Source: a bacterium UBP14_UBA6098
GTDB lineage: Bacteria; UBP14; UBA6098
Direction of reading: 5' to 3'
Assembly: GCA_002428525.1 (NCBI GenBank)
Contig: DIWU01000023.1
Location: forward strand, 25,197 to 51,812
DNA: 26,616 nt
Both the position numbers and the translations under genes were made by a program. Shown here one piece after another: positions 14,993-23,042 of the stretch (positions are counted from its first letter, which is position 1; every line of letters begins with the position of its first letter). The notes beneath the pieces are model-generated. The model searched no databases. It was not told the DNA's origin and was given only the letters and a program-made list of their open reading frames with translations.

Positions 14993-15457
14993 TTATTTCT
15001 TACTGCGAGATGGCTCTATAGTTTTCGCACCCTCGAGGCGATCGTCGATACCGTTGTCGTTATCATCTTTAAAGGTGTCGAAGGTGCTCGATTTCGTTTT
15101 TTGCGATTTCGATTCAGTCACTCTCGAGGTCGATTTCGCGGGGGCCGAATAGGGTTTAGGCTCCGACGGCATGTCCCGATAGTTCGCCTTCTGTTCTTGT
15201 ATGCGAGGCGATTGGGCCTCGTCCTCGAAAAGCTCCTTCAGAAACCCGCCGAGATCGAAACTGCCGCGATCCTCGACCGCTTCGTGTCGGGCGGCGGAGC
15301 TTGCCGCTTCGAGCTTAGGCGTTCCGACAGTCATCGCACCGGAGGCCTCGTCGCGGACTATCTTCTCTTTTTTCGCGGAATCGCCCTCGGAGGGTTCCTG
15401 AGCGAGTGTTAACGCCGCGAGCGAGATCAAAGCGATTATTGTAATTAACTTTTTCAT
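14993..15457 (-). CDS. Small secreted protein with Asp-rich calcium-binding-like motif
   Basis: Encodes 154 residues from the ATG at 15457; the upstream in-frame start at 15493 would add 12 residues before an obvious signal peptide (MKKLITIIALISLAALTLAQ). The mature protein is hydrophilic and probably disordered, rich in Lys, Ser, Glu and Ala. One local motif stands out: DDNDNGIDDRLE (131-142), the spacing of thrombospondin-type-3/EF-hand-like calcium loops. It follows the Trp/Tyr-rich protein gene by 39 bases and ends just before a strong terminator, so it is the last gene of that operon. I do not recognise the family. Confidence 0.7.
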   Translation of the reverse strand: MKKLITIIALISLAALTLAQEPSEGDSAKKEKIVRDEASGAMTVGTPKLEAASSAARHEAVEDRGSFDLGGFLKELFEDEAQSPRIQEQKANYRDMPSEPKPYSAPAKSTSRVTESKSQKTKSSTFDTFKDDNDNGIDDRLEGAKTIEPSRSKK

Positions 15458-15496
15458 TTCACTAAATATATTTGGCAAGATAGCCGTTGTCAAGAA

Positions 15497-16498
15497 TCAC
15501 TTGTTTCTGATCGACTTCGAGGAAGTGCCCGAAGGCCTCGATTTGGCCGTCGGGCTTGATTTTGATGAAGAGCTGGGTCTTTCTTGAACTCTCGACTCGA
15601 CGGCCCTTGTCGCCTCTGGACGGGCTTCTCTCGACTTGACGGCCTCTTTCTTTTCGGGTTCCTTCGTCGAGGGCTTATCCGAGACGGCCTTCGGCGAGAC
15701 CGCCGTCTTCTTCGTTTCCTTGGAAACCCGCTTTATCGAGGTCTCGGTCTTCGCTGTCGATTCGACCGTCGTTTTCCGCTCGATTGTCACAGCGCCGGTT
15801 TCGCTGTTCGTCGAGACAGGGATCGAATTAGTACCCTTTATTGATAATTCGGTCGTTCTTCTCGACGGAGCTGTGGTTTCCCCGCGGACAGGAATCGTCG
15901 TGTTCGTCGGCTTTATTGCCCCGTCGGTCGAGGGCCTTTCGCGAGTTGTAGTGCTAATCTGAATCTGTTGCCCCGGCCTGAGGCTCGTCGGCTCCGCGTG
16001 CTCGGCGACTGTTTTCACACGGTATTCCGGCCCGAGGCTCGCGATTGTCCTGCTGACCGGCTCGGGCATGGGCTGACCGCCGCCGGCCGGGCGCTCGAGG
16101 CCGCTCCTTCGGGGGATACGCTCGGTTATACTATAGGTCGAGCCCAAGGGAACCTCATAGCGGTAGCGGTATCTGCCATTGACATAAACCCTTCTACTTT
16201 GCGGAACTTGATAATCGTAATACACATAATAGTATCTTCCGCAAGGGCTGTAGTAGGATTGGACATAAACCCGGCACCAGCGCGGCCACATCCAATAGGG
16301 GTGCACGAAGCACCATTCCCAGACATCCCAATAGCAGGGACAATCCCACCATGCATCCCATGGATCCGGCTCGCCCCAATAGCAGTCGCAGTTGTCATAG
16401 TATACCCCAAAGCCGAAGTTCCATCCGGCTTCGACGGTGTCGGGCGTCATCGTGAGCAGTGCGGCGGAGGCGATTACGATGAGAAGTAGTTTTTTCAT
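15497..16498 (-). CDS. Secreted Trp/Tyr/Cys-rich protein with basic low-complexity tail
   Basis: Encodes 333 residues of no family I recognise. A signal peptide (1-24) precedes a highly aromatic segment. Residues 26-117 contain 11 Trp, 18 Tyr and 7 Cys (positions 37, 39, 53, 55, 63, 75, 86), including CDC and CPC pairs. From about 120 to the end the protein is Ser/Thr/Lys/Arg/Pro-rich and looks disordered. The aromatic part could be a compact, disulfide-bonded surface or adhesive domain and the tail a basic polymer- or nucleic-acid-binding extension; both are inference. The start has AAGGAG 8 bases upstream and lies 3 bases after the lipoprotein stop, a tight operon. The poly-Tyr runs (YYYVYYDY) are unusual. 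Confidence 0.75.
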   Translation of the reverse strand: MKKLLLIVIASAALLTMTPDTVEAGWNFGFGVYYDNCDCYWGEPDPWDAWWDCPCYWDVWEWCFVHPYWMWPRWCRVYVQSYYSPCGRYYYVYYDYQVPQSRRVYVNGRYRYRYEVPLGSTYSITERIPRRSGLERPAGGGQPMPEPVSRTIASLGPEYRVKTVAEHAEPTSLRPGQQIQISTTTRERPSTDGAIKPTNTTIPVRGETTAPSRRTTELSIKGTNSIPVSTNSETGAVTIERKTTVESTAKTETSIKRVSKETKKTAVSPKAVSDKPSTKEPEKKEAVKSREARPEATRAVESRVQERPSSSSKSSPTAKSRPSGTSSKSIRNK

Positions 16499-16501
16499 TT
16501 C

Positions 16502-17383
16502 TTATTCTCCTTTCGAGGCCGCGAGAGGGCCTCTTGTGACTTTGCGGTTTTCCCTTCTTTGGGCTGTTTCCGGCGAGGGGCGAAGCTCCGGGTTGCCCAC
16601 CGCTGTCTGATAGGACCAGTCGAAGCGAAGTCGTTCACCGGAGATATCGGTAATATGTATTGTTGCGAAATGATTGTCCGCCGTCCAGATCACATAGATA
16701 TGGCCGACTGTTGCGGCGAGGTCGGCGGTTGAGCTCCATCCGCTCTCGGGTGCGGCATCGATTTCGGACAGGCTTGTGGCATAGCCCCAGTCGAGTATAT
16801 CGGTATAGCTGTTTGCCGCGCAAAGGTAATAACCGTAGGCATCGTGACCGAAGAAAACATCGCAGGCCGGATGATCCCACGGGACTATGGCCGATTCGGA
16901 GAAGTCGTATCCGCCGTCGTAGTAGTATGTTTCCGAGGCCCAAAGGAACCACGAATGCCCCTCGGGACGCGGCGTGTCGTAGATCAGATCGACGGAAAGC
17001 CCGCTCTCGTTTCCGTATGCGTCGATGCTCGAAATCGCGTAATAATAGGTCTGTCCGTTTTGGGCGGTGTAGTCGGTGAAGCCGGCGCAATAGCTCGATC
17101 CGATATAATCATAATAGCCAGTCTCCGAATATCCGCGGTAAACTGCATAACCGGACAAATCATAGGAATAAACCGGTTCCCAATAGAGGTAAACGCGGTT
17201 GTCGCCCGTGACCGAATGGACACCGCGGGGAATCGGCGGGGGAGTTCGGTCGGGATAGCTCCCTCCGCAATCTTGATAATAAGGGTCGTCCCTGACGATA
17301 TATGTATCGCACCCGCCCCCGAAAAGCAGAAGCGCGGCAATCCAAAGGGGAAAGCAGGCGATGGTCATGAGTTTCGATTTCAT
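16502..17383 (-). CDS. Lipoprotein with fibronectin type III-like domain
   Basis: Encodes 293 residues from the ATG at 17383, chosen because GGAGG lies 6 bases upstream; the longer frame to 17434 has no ribosome site and would run across the proposed promoter. The N-terminus is a lipoprotein signal with lipobox FGGGC (Cys25). Residues about 48-137 form an Fn3 domain (PPPIPRGVHSVTGDNRVYLYWEP and later YYYAISSIDAYGNES). The remaining residues are Tyr/Trp-rich with WFLWAS and WTADNHFATIHI and match nothing I know; the tail is basic. It is probably anchored to the outer membrane, facing the surface or periplasm. It is the first gene of the three-gene operon. The aromatic bias is shared with the next gene. 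Confidence 0.75.
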   Translation of the reverse strand: MKSKLMTIACFPLWIAALLLFGGGCDTYIVRDDPYYQDCGGSYPDRTPPPIPRGVHSVTGDNRVYLYWEPVYSYDLSGYAVYRGYSETGYYDYIGSSYCAGFTDYTAQNGQTYYYAISSIDAYGNESGLSVDLIYDTPRPEGHSWFLWASETYYYDGGYDFSESAIVPWDHPACDVFFGHDAYGYYLCAANSYTDILDWGYATSLSEIDAAPESGWSSTADLAATVGHIYVIWTADNHFATIHITDISGERLRFDWSYQTAVGNPELRPSPETAQRRENRKVTRGPLAASKGE

Positions 17384-17417
17384 TCTAAACCTCCGTTTCA
17401 TTTTCAATAGGTATGAG

Positions 17418-17436
17418 AGCATAATGCGTGCCAAAG
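17418..17436 (-). promoter_or_regulatory. Sigma-54 (-24/-12) type promoter candidate
   Basis: The minus strand reads TTTGGCACGCATTATGCT. GG at 17432-17431 and GC at 17420-17419 are separated by exactly 10 bases, and TTGGCACG matches the -24 consensus perfectly. The -12 box (ATGC) has one mismatch to TTGC. The implied transcription start, near 17407, gives a leader of about 24 bases carrying GGAGG before the ATG at 17383. Known sigma-54 promoters need an enhancer-binding activator; none is in the window. Confidence 0.6.
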
Positions 17437-17668
17437 CTTAACTTATTAATATTCAATAACTTACAGGATCGTTATTGCTTATCTAATGCACAGAATTAAG
17501 AGTAGTGCACAAATATTGTGCGCCGATTATAAAAAAAACTGATTATGATTTATACTTATTGGTTGACTTTTTAATCAACTACTTTTAATTTATAATTATT
17601 CAAGCTCTCGCCGATTCTCGGCGCGTGCTTACTCAAAATCGTAAAAAAACACCTTTTAAGGAGGACAT
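17437..17668. other. AT-rich divergent control region
   Basis: Non-coding DNA between the divergent lipoprotein and vWA-protein genes. It holds an inverted repeat GTTGA (17562-17566) / TCAAC (17575-17579), a possible operator, and promoter-like hexamers for the plus strand. The plus-strand gene has a strong AAGGAGG site just before its ATG. I see no ORF with coding character. Confidence 0.45.
17563..17596 (+). promoter_or_regulatory. Possible promoter of the vWA-protein gene
   Basis: TTGACT (17563-17568) is followed after 17 bases by TAATTT (17586-17591). An exact TATAAT lies at 17591-17596 but with a 22-base spacing. The inverted repeat GTTGA/TCAAC overlaps the -35 box, so repression at this site is possible. 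Weak evidence in AT-rich DNA. Confidence 0.35.
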
Positions 17669-20600
17669 ATGCGGCATCCCTTCGCGGTTGTGTTGTTATC
17701 AATTCTTTGCTTGGCTGTCGGGCTTCAAGCCAACGCCCGGTCTCCTATGTCGGCCGATAGGATGACCATGGTTTATCAGGGCAGAACTTACGCCGGAGAG
17801 CAGGATATCTATCGCGCCGGCTCCGGAACATACAGCGCTGAAGATTTCACCTTCAGCATCAGCTGTCATTTCGATACCGGTGGCGTTGATGTCGGCTTTG
17901 TTATCGACTCCTCCGGCTCGATGGGCGGAACCCTGACCGCTGTCAAGGCCACGATCGGCTCCTTCGCGACCGGCCTCGACACCGCCGGCTACGACGCCCG
18001 TTTCGGCGGATGCCCCTTCGCCGACAGCACGCGCGCAATGTGGGATTTTAACACGAGCACGCCGCATCCTGCCTACGAAATGACAAACAGTATCTCTGCT
18101 TTCCAAGCGAAGCTCGCGACCTGCAACGCCTTCGACGGCGACGACACCCCCGAGGAATACCTCGACGCACTCGCCGCTGTCATGCGCCACTATGATTGGC
18201 GCCTTCTGGCCATGAAGATTATCATCGGCTTCACCGATGCGGTCTTCTGTGAGCTCGGGAATCCATGCATCGACTGCCGCTCCAATGAAAACAAAGACGA
18301 TATGATCACCGAGCTCCTCGACGGCGGCTTCATCCTCTTCAATATCACGACGATTCCGCCCTATTGGGGTTCCTGTGTTCCCGCCGCGCCCTACCATTCC
18401 AATTGGTATCAGCTTTCCGCGGAAACCACCGGCGGCCATTGGTATAACCTCTCCGGCACGCCGTGGACGACGATCTTCTCCGATGTTATCACCTTCATCC
18501 GCGACTACCAAAGCATCAACGTCGCGGTCCAGAACGACAGCCCGGACACTATCTTTAATGTTAATGGCGAGCTTATCGCCGGGCCGTGTTTCGAGGTCAT
18601 CGCCCCGCCGCCAATCAGAGCTTATATCGCCCCGGGCGAGGTCGCGACCTTCACGTGGAGAATCGAGCCTTTCGACCCGGTGACCTGCCCGATGGACAGC
18701 TCCGAGGACTTCTGCTTCCTCACCGTGTTCCACGCCACCGACGGCCTTGCGCCGATCCCCGACCTCGTCACAGGCGGATGCGTCTTCTTCGGCTCGGACT
18801 GCGGTTGCGACGGAACCACCGCGCAGAAGCAATTCCCGCCGGATTACGACATCACGACCTGCCCCGACCAGCTGGTTCGTTATTCGATGGACACGAAATG
18901 CTACTTCGATACTACATCGTTCATCTTCAAGGTCAACTCCGGCGCGGGTTGGGTTATGTATCCTTGGAACGGCGAGGGCATGACGATGCTCGGCGACTCC
19001 GGCTTTGTTTGGGCGCCGGTGGATTCGATTCTGTATTTCCATCACGGCGATACGGTTCAGCATGAGCTTTATCAGCTGAACGATGTCTCCGGTCTCGGGC
19101 TTCATGCCCGCCCGACAGGCGCTTTCGTCGTCGATCTCGAGCCGCCGGTCTTCGATACACCCTATCCCACCGACGGCGCTCTCATCGGCGGTCCCCCGGC
19201 CACTGTTAGGATCAATGTTTCCGACGATCTGGCCGGTGTCGATACAGACGCCGGATGGTGGATGCGTGTCAACGGCGTCGAGATTCCGACCTCCGACCCC
19301 CATCTGACCTTCGACGGCACGATGATCAGGCTCGAGGTCTCCGGTTCGATTTCCGCGATGTTCCCTCCGGGGGACACCATCGAGGTTTGTGTCGGCGCGC
19401 AGGATGATCCCGATCTCTGCGACCCGAACCAGAGCTCGACATGGTGGAGCTTCATTATCGACTATCTCGACTTCGATCTCCCCGAGATGTTCGTCGAGCC
19501 GAACGATACCTTCAAGCTCCCGATCATCGCCTACAACCCGAACAGGTTCTCGCTTCATAACTTCAGTGTTTCCTTCAGTTACAACCCGGAGATCCTTCAG
19601 TTCACCGGCGCGACAACAGTTGGAAGCGCGCTTCCGCCGAGTTGGTCCGTCGGCGTGGACACTGTTGCCGGCGTGGCTCGTGTTTATGGTAGCGGCACAT
19701 CCGGACTTACCGAGGGCGACACGCTCGTCTTCCTCAATGCGATCGTTAAGCCCGGCGCCCCGAGCGCTTCCTTCACAGCGCTGACCTATCTCACCGACGG
19801 TATTGTCGTTGACAGCGGTTACATCGGCTACAGGATCATCGACAACGGCTGGGTTCTCGTCGGTTGGTCGCCTGAGACTTGGATTCACGACCTCACCTTC
19901 GATTCGGACTCGAGGCCGGTCAACACGATCCTTACATTCGGCGTTCAGAACATGGCCACGAACGGCTACGATATCAGCATCGATCTTCCGTTCTATCCGC
20001 CGCCGATGAACCGCACGAATTGCTACTTCCCGATCTCCGATCCGGCCTATCCGATCGTCACCAAGCTCGAGCGCGATCTTCGCGCGCCGGCACCGCTTCC
20101 GATTATTTGGAAGATCGCGACGATCGGCGAATCCGGAGTCTTGACTTGGTCAACGGTCGGCCTTCCCGAGGGTATCTTGACCTTGAACGGCTCGATTGAG
20201 ATGCATCTTCACAACACCTACAACTACGCCGCGAACGAGACTCTCACAATCGTTTACGACCGCCCGGAACCGGCTGTCGATCAGGTCGAGCTTTCGCTCG
20301 GCTGGAATCTCGTCGGGTTCCCGATAGTCCCGACGCTCGATGTCGTCCCGAACATATTCCCCTCGGGTCTCTATCACATATACGGCTATGACCCCTTCGC
20401 GAGAAGCTACTTCTCGACGAACCGCGCCGAGGCCGGACACGGCTATTGGGTCTATTCCAATTCCGCCGGCACGAATGCTATCGGCGGCGTTCCTGTTCCG
20501 AGCTACGAAGTTCCGCTTTCCGTGGGTTGGAATCTCGTCGGTTGCACGAATATTTCGAGCGCCACCTATTCCAGCACGCCCGCTCTTGCGAGCGCACCGC

Positions 20601-21334
20601 AGGCCTATAACCCCCTTACCGAGTCATATGAGCCATCGACAACGATCGATGCCGGCAAGGGCTATTGGGTTCTCGTGACCTCCCCGGGTGTTTTCAGGGT
20701 TCCCGGCGCGCGCGCGTTCAAAGCGGTTGACCCGCTCTGGACGGCGAGTTTCGATTTCGCAGAGAAAACCTTCACGATCGGTGAGGGCCCCTCGGAAAAC
20801 AGCGTCGGCATCCCGCCGACCAGCCCGGGCGCCTCGACGACTGTGCCGGGAGCGCTTCTTTTCGAGGGCTTCGAGATGTGGAGCCTCATTTCCCCGAATG
20901 CCGAAAGCTGGACCTTCAGGGCCGCCGAAACCGGTGTCCTCGTTTGGAATGCCACCGATTGCCCGGACATCGAGGTGACAATCGCCGGCAGAACCACCGA
21001 GCTTTCAGTCGGAACCGAGCTGTTCATCGAAAAGGGTCAGCTCGCCAAGTTCAGTATCGCCAAGGCCGTTCCGGAGCGCTATGCCGTTATGGTCAAGCCG
21101 AATCCGGCGAATGCGGCCTTCACGGTCACAGTGGATGTTCCGCTGGAGGGCGATGTGACGGTCGGCCTTTACGACATGCTCGGCAAGCGCATCGAGCGTA
21201 TCTCCGAGGGCAAGATGACCGCCGGAACTCATTCCTTCAACTGGCGTAGCCAATCCGAGCCGAGCGGAATTTACTTCGTTCGTGTGAATTGGAACGGTGG
21301 CGAAGCGGTTCAAAAGGTTATTCTGCTTAAATAG
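17669..21334 (+). CDS. Large secreted vWA-domain protein with cohesin-like domain, GWNLVG repeats and Por (type IX) sorting domain
   Basis: Encodes 1221 residues; the ATG is preceded by a strong AAGGAGG. Signal peptide about 1-23. A von Willebrand A domain (about 73-280) has the MIDAS motif DSSGS (80-84), Thr160 in GDDTPEE and Asp190 in FTDA, so metal-dependent ligand binding is likely. A Cys-containing region (about 285-415) and an Ig/TIG-like stretch (about 490-600) follow. A cohesin-like beta domain (about 603-725; FVEPNDTFKLPIIAYN, LQFTGATT, VFLNAIV) comes next. Two tandem modules begin GWNLVGFP (878) and GWNLVGCT (953) and each ends GYWV (925-928, 998-1001). The last 80 residues (KPNPANAAFTVTVDV ... 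GIYFVRV) match a type IX C-terminal sorting domain. Likely a cell-surface or secreted adhesin or scaffold. It stands alone, ending at a bidirectional terminator. Confidence 0.88.
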   Translation: MRHPFAVVLLSILCLAVGLQANARSPMSADRMTMVYQGRTYAGEQDIYRAGSGTYSAEDFTFSISCHFDTGGVDVGFVIDSSGSMGGTLTAVKATIGSFATGLDTAGYDARFGGCPFADSTRAMWDFNTSTPHPAYEMTNSISAFQAKLATCNAFDGDDTPEEYLDALAAVMRHYDWRLLAMKIIIGFTDAVFCELGNPCIDCRSNENKDDMITELLDGGFILFNITTIPPYWGSCVPAAPYHSNWYQLSAETTGGHWYNLSGTPWTTIFSDVITFIRDYQSINVAVQNDSPDTIFNVNGELIAGPCFEVIAPPPIRAYIAPGEVATFTWRIEPFDPVTCPMDSSEDFCFLTVFHATDGLAPIPDLVTGGCVFFGSDCGCDGTTAQKQFPPDYDITTCPDQLVRYSMDTKCYFDTTSFIFKVNSGAGWVMYPWNGEGMTMLGDSGFVWAPVDSILYFHHGDTVQHELYQLNDVSGLGLHARPTGAFVVDLEPPVFDTPYPTDGALIGGPPATVRINVSDDLAGVDTDAGWWMRVNGVEIPTSDPHLTFDGTMIRLEVSGSISAMFPPGDTIEVCVGAQDDPDLCDPNQSSTWWSFIIDYLDFDLPEMFVEPNDTFKLPIIAYNPNRFSLHNFSVSFSYNPEILQFTGATTVGSALPPSWSVGVDTVAGVARVYGSGTSGLTEGDTLVFLNAIVKPGAPSASFTALTYLTDGIVVDSGYIGYRIIDNGWVLVGWSPETWIHDLTFDSDSRPVNTILTFGVQNMATNGYDISIDLPFYPPPMNRTNCYFPISDPAYPIVTKLERDLRAPAPLPIIWKIATIGESGVLTWSTVGLPEGILTLNGSIEMHLHNTYNYAANETLTIVYDRPEPAVDQVELSLGWNLVGFPIVPTLDVVPNIFPSGLYHIYGYDPFARSYFSTNRAEAGHGYWVYSNSAGTNAIGGVPVPSYEVPLSVGWNLVGCTNISSATYSSTPALASAPQAYNPLTESYEPSTTIDAGKGYWVLVTSPGVFRVPGARAFKAVDPLWTASFDFAEKTFTIGEGPSENSVGIPPTSPGASTTVPGALLFEGFEMWSLISPNAESWTFRAAETGVLVWNATDCPDIEVTIAGRTTELSVGTELFIEKGQLAKFSIAKAVPERYAVMVKPNPANAAFTVTVDVPLEGDVTVGLYDMLGKRIERISEGKMTAGTHSFNWRSQSEPSGIYFVRVNWNGGEAVQKVILLK

Positions 21335-21353
21335 GAGCGACGTTATACAAAGC

Positions 21354-21385
21354 AAAAAGCCCCGACCGAACGGTCGGGGCTTTTT
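21354..21385. terminator. Bidirectional intrinsic terminator
   Basis: A perfect 15-bp inverted repeat: A5-GCCCCGACCG (21354-21368) against CGGTCGGGGC-T5 (21371-21385). It carries a T-run on both strands. It lies 20 bases after the vWA-protein stop (plus) and 20 bases after the small membrane protein stop (minus), so it serves both convergent transcripts. Confidence 0.92.
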
Positions 21386-21404
21386 ATTTGCACTGTCTTT
21401 TCGG

Positions 21405-21629
21405 CTAAAGGCGATACTTGCTTCTCGGCTTCACCTGCTTAGGCGCGAGCGCTCTTTTGATGAAGTAATAAGCGATGCATCCGAGGACTGCAAGCCCTGC
21501 ACCGATCCCCAACCCGAGAAAGATCGCCTCGCCTGCCGCGCCGATTGTGAAGCCAAGCCCGATCCCGAGGGCCGGTATCACAAGATAGACCGGATCGTGT
21601 TCCCATCTCTTTCGTTTCTTTTTTCCCAT
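21405..21629 (-). CDS. Small two-helix membrane protein, unknown function
   Basis: Encodes 74 residues. A very basic N-terminus (MGKKKRKR) is followed by two hydrophobic Gly/Ala-rich helices (about 14-33 and 36-56) and a basic tail (KQVKPRSKYRL). It follows rarA by 18 bases and is the last gene before the bidirectional terminator. The start lacks a clear Shine-Dalgarno site. The charge pattern suggests both ends in the cytoplasm. Family not recognised. Confidence 0.6.
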   Translation of the reverse strand: MGKKKRKRWEHDPVYLVIPALGIGLGFTIGAAGEAIFLGLGIGAGLAVLGCIAYYFIKRALAPKQVKPRSKYRL

Positions 21630-21647
21630 AGTTCGCTTTGGTTTGAG

Positions 21648-22985
21648 TTATTCTTTATCGTCTTGAATTTCGTTTCGAGACGCGAGCGTCCGCTCGATTT
21701 CGTCCAAGCGCTTTTTAATTCGCTCCTCGACGCCCTGATTCGTTGGAATATAGTATTTCCGAGGGGACATCCCCTCGGGGAAATGCTCGTTCTTTGTCAG
21801 ATGATCGTCGAAATCGTGGGCATATTTGTATCCGGCGCCGTAGCCGAGCTCCTTCATGAGGTTTGTCGGGGCGTTTCGGATCACGAGGGGAACCGGGCCG
21901 GTGAATCCGTCGCGAATATCCGCGGAGGCCCTTTTTTGCGCCTTGTAAATCGCGTTCGATTTCGGGGCGACCGCCAAATAGACCGCAAGCTGAAAGAGAG
22001 CGAGATCGCCCTCGGGAGAGCCGAGGAAATGATAGAATTCCTTCGCCGCTACGGCTTGGCGAATCGCGTTCGGGTCGGCGAGACCGATATCCTCGACGGC
22101 CATGCGCATCATGCGGCGGAGGATATACAGCGCCTCCTCGCCCGCCTCGAGCATTCGCGCGAGCCAGTAAATCGCGGCATCGGCGTCGGAGTCGCGGATC
22201 GACTTGTGAAGCGCGGATATTAGGTTGTAATGCTCTTCGCCGTTTTTGTCGTAAAGAAGCCTCTCGCGCTGGAGAACATTCGCGACCAATTGTTCGGTGA
22301 TATGCCCCTCGGGCGCGGTGTTCGCCGAGACCTCGAGAGTCGATAGCGCAAAACGGGCATCGCCGGCGGAGAGTTGGGCTATCTTCTCGAGCACGCCCTC
22401 ATCGACACTGAGTTTCAAACTCCCGAGGCCTCTTTCCTCGTCGGATATGGCTTTTTCGAGAAGCTCGACAATGCCCTCCGGGCGCAAAGGTTCGAGAACG
22501 AACACCGACAATCGGGAAAGCAAAGGAGATATTATCTCGAAGCTCGGGTTCTCGGTTGTAGCGCCGATGAAAATGATGCTTCCACGCTCGACATAGGGAA
22601 GAAAGGCGTCTTGTTGTGCTTTGTTGAATCGGTGCACCTCATCGACGAAAAGAATGCTCCGCTCGCCGGTCGAGGCGAGCCTCCGCTCGGCGACCTTGAT
22701 GACCTCTTTGATCTCTTTTATACCCGAAAGGACGGCGGAGTAGCTGAGGAAGCGCATCCCCGTCTCGGCGGCAATCACCCGTGCGAGAGTTGTTTTTCCA
22801 CACCCCGGCGGCCCCCAAAACACCATGCTCGAGATCTTCCGGTTTTCGATGGCATATCTCAGCGGCATCCCCCTGCCGATCAGCTTTTCCTGCCCGACGA
22901 TCTCGTCGAGCCGGCGCGGGCGCAAACGATCGGCGAGGGTGAACGAGCCGCCGGAATCGACAATATCTTCCGCGAATAAATCCAT
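21648..22985 (-). CDS. rarA: Replication-associated recombination protein RarA/MgsA (AAA+ ATPase)
   Basis: Encodes 445 residues, the normal RarA/Mgs1/WRNIP1 length. The N-terminus (ADRLRPRRLDEIVGQEKLIG) is typical. Walker A is GPPGCGKT (58-65), Walker B ILFVDEVHRFNK (111-122), and the sensor region GATTENPSFEIISPLLSR (141-158). The C-terminal tetramerisation part contains the family motif ISALHKSIRDSDADAAIYWLARML and RKYY.P (MSPRKYYIPT). RarA acts at stalled replication forks with SSB. The gene follows the MATE gene by 57 bases. Confidence 0.95.
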   Translation of the reverse strand: MDLFAEDIVDSGGSFTLADRLRPRRLDEIVGQEKLIGRGMPLRYAIENRKISSMVFWGPPGCGKTTLARVIAAETGMRFLSYSAVLSGIKEIKEVIKVAERRLASTGERSILFVDEVHRFNKAQQDAFLPYVERGSIIFIGATTENPSFEIISPLLSRLSVFVLEPLRPEGIVELLEKAISDEERGLGSLKLSVDEGVLEKIAQLSAGDARFALSTLEVSANTAPEGHITEQLVANVLQRERLLYDKNGEEHYNLISALHKSIRDSDADAAIYWLARMLEAGEEALYILRRMMRMAVEDIGLADPNAIRQAVAAKEFYHFLGSPEGDLALFQLAVYLAVAPKSNAIYKAQKRASADIRDGFTGPVPLVIRNAPTNLMKELGYGAGYKYAHDFDDHLTKNEHFPEGMSPRKYYIPTNQGVEERIKKRLDEIERTLASRNEIQDDKE

Positions 22986-23042
22986 AGCTATATAGTAATG
23001 TATAGCCTTCGGAAAATCAATAGCAATCGCAATTTTCGTCGG

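Noticed and set aside
15968..16489. Plus-strand 173-residue frame over the Trp/Tyr-rich protein gene
   Set aside because: The minus-strand gene has a signal peptide, an AAGGAG site and tight operon spacing; the plus frame has none of these.
17699..19888. A 729-residue open frame on the minus strand inside the vWA-protein gene
   Set aside because: It is antisense to a gene with clear domains, strong ribosome site and signal peptide. Its own product is rich in Arg, Asp and Gly with no signal, motif or upstream ribosome site. It reflects the high GC at third codon positions.
21297..22223. Plus-strand 308-residue open frame over rarA
   Set aside because: Antisense to the well-supported rarA and small membrane protein genes; it crosses the bidirectional terminator and has no recognisable product.
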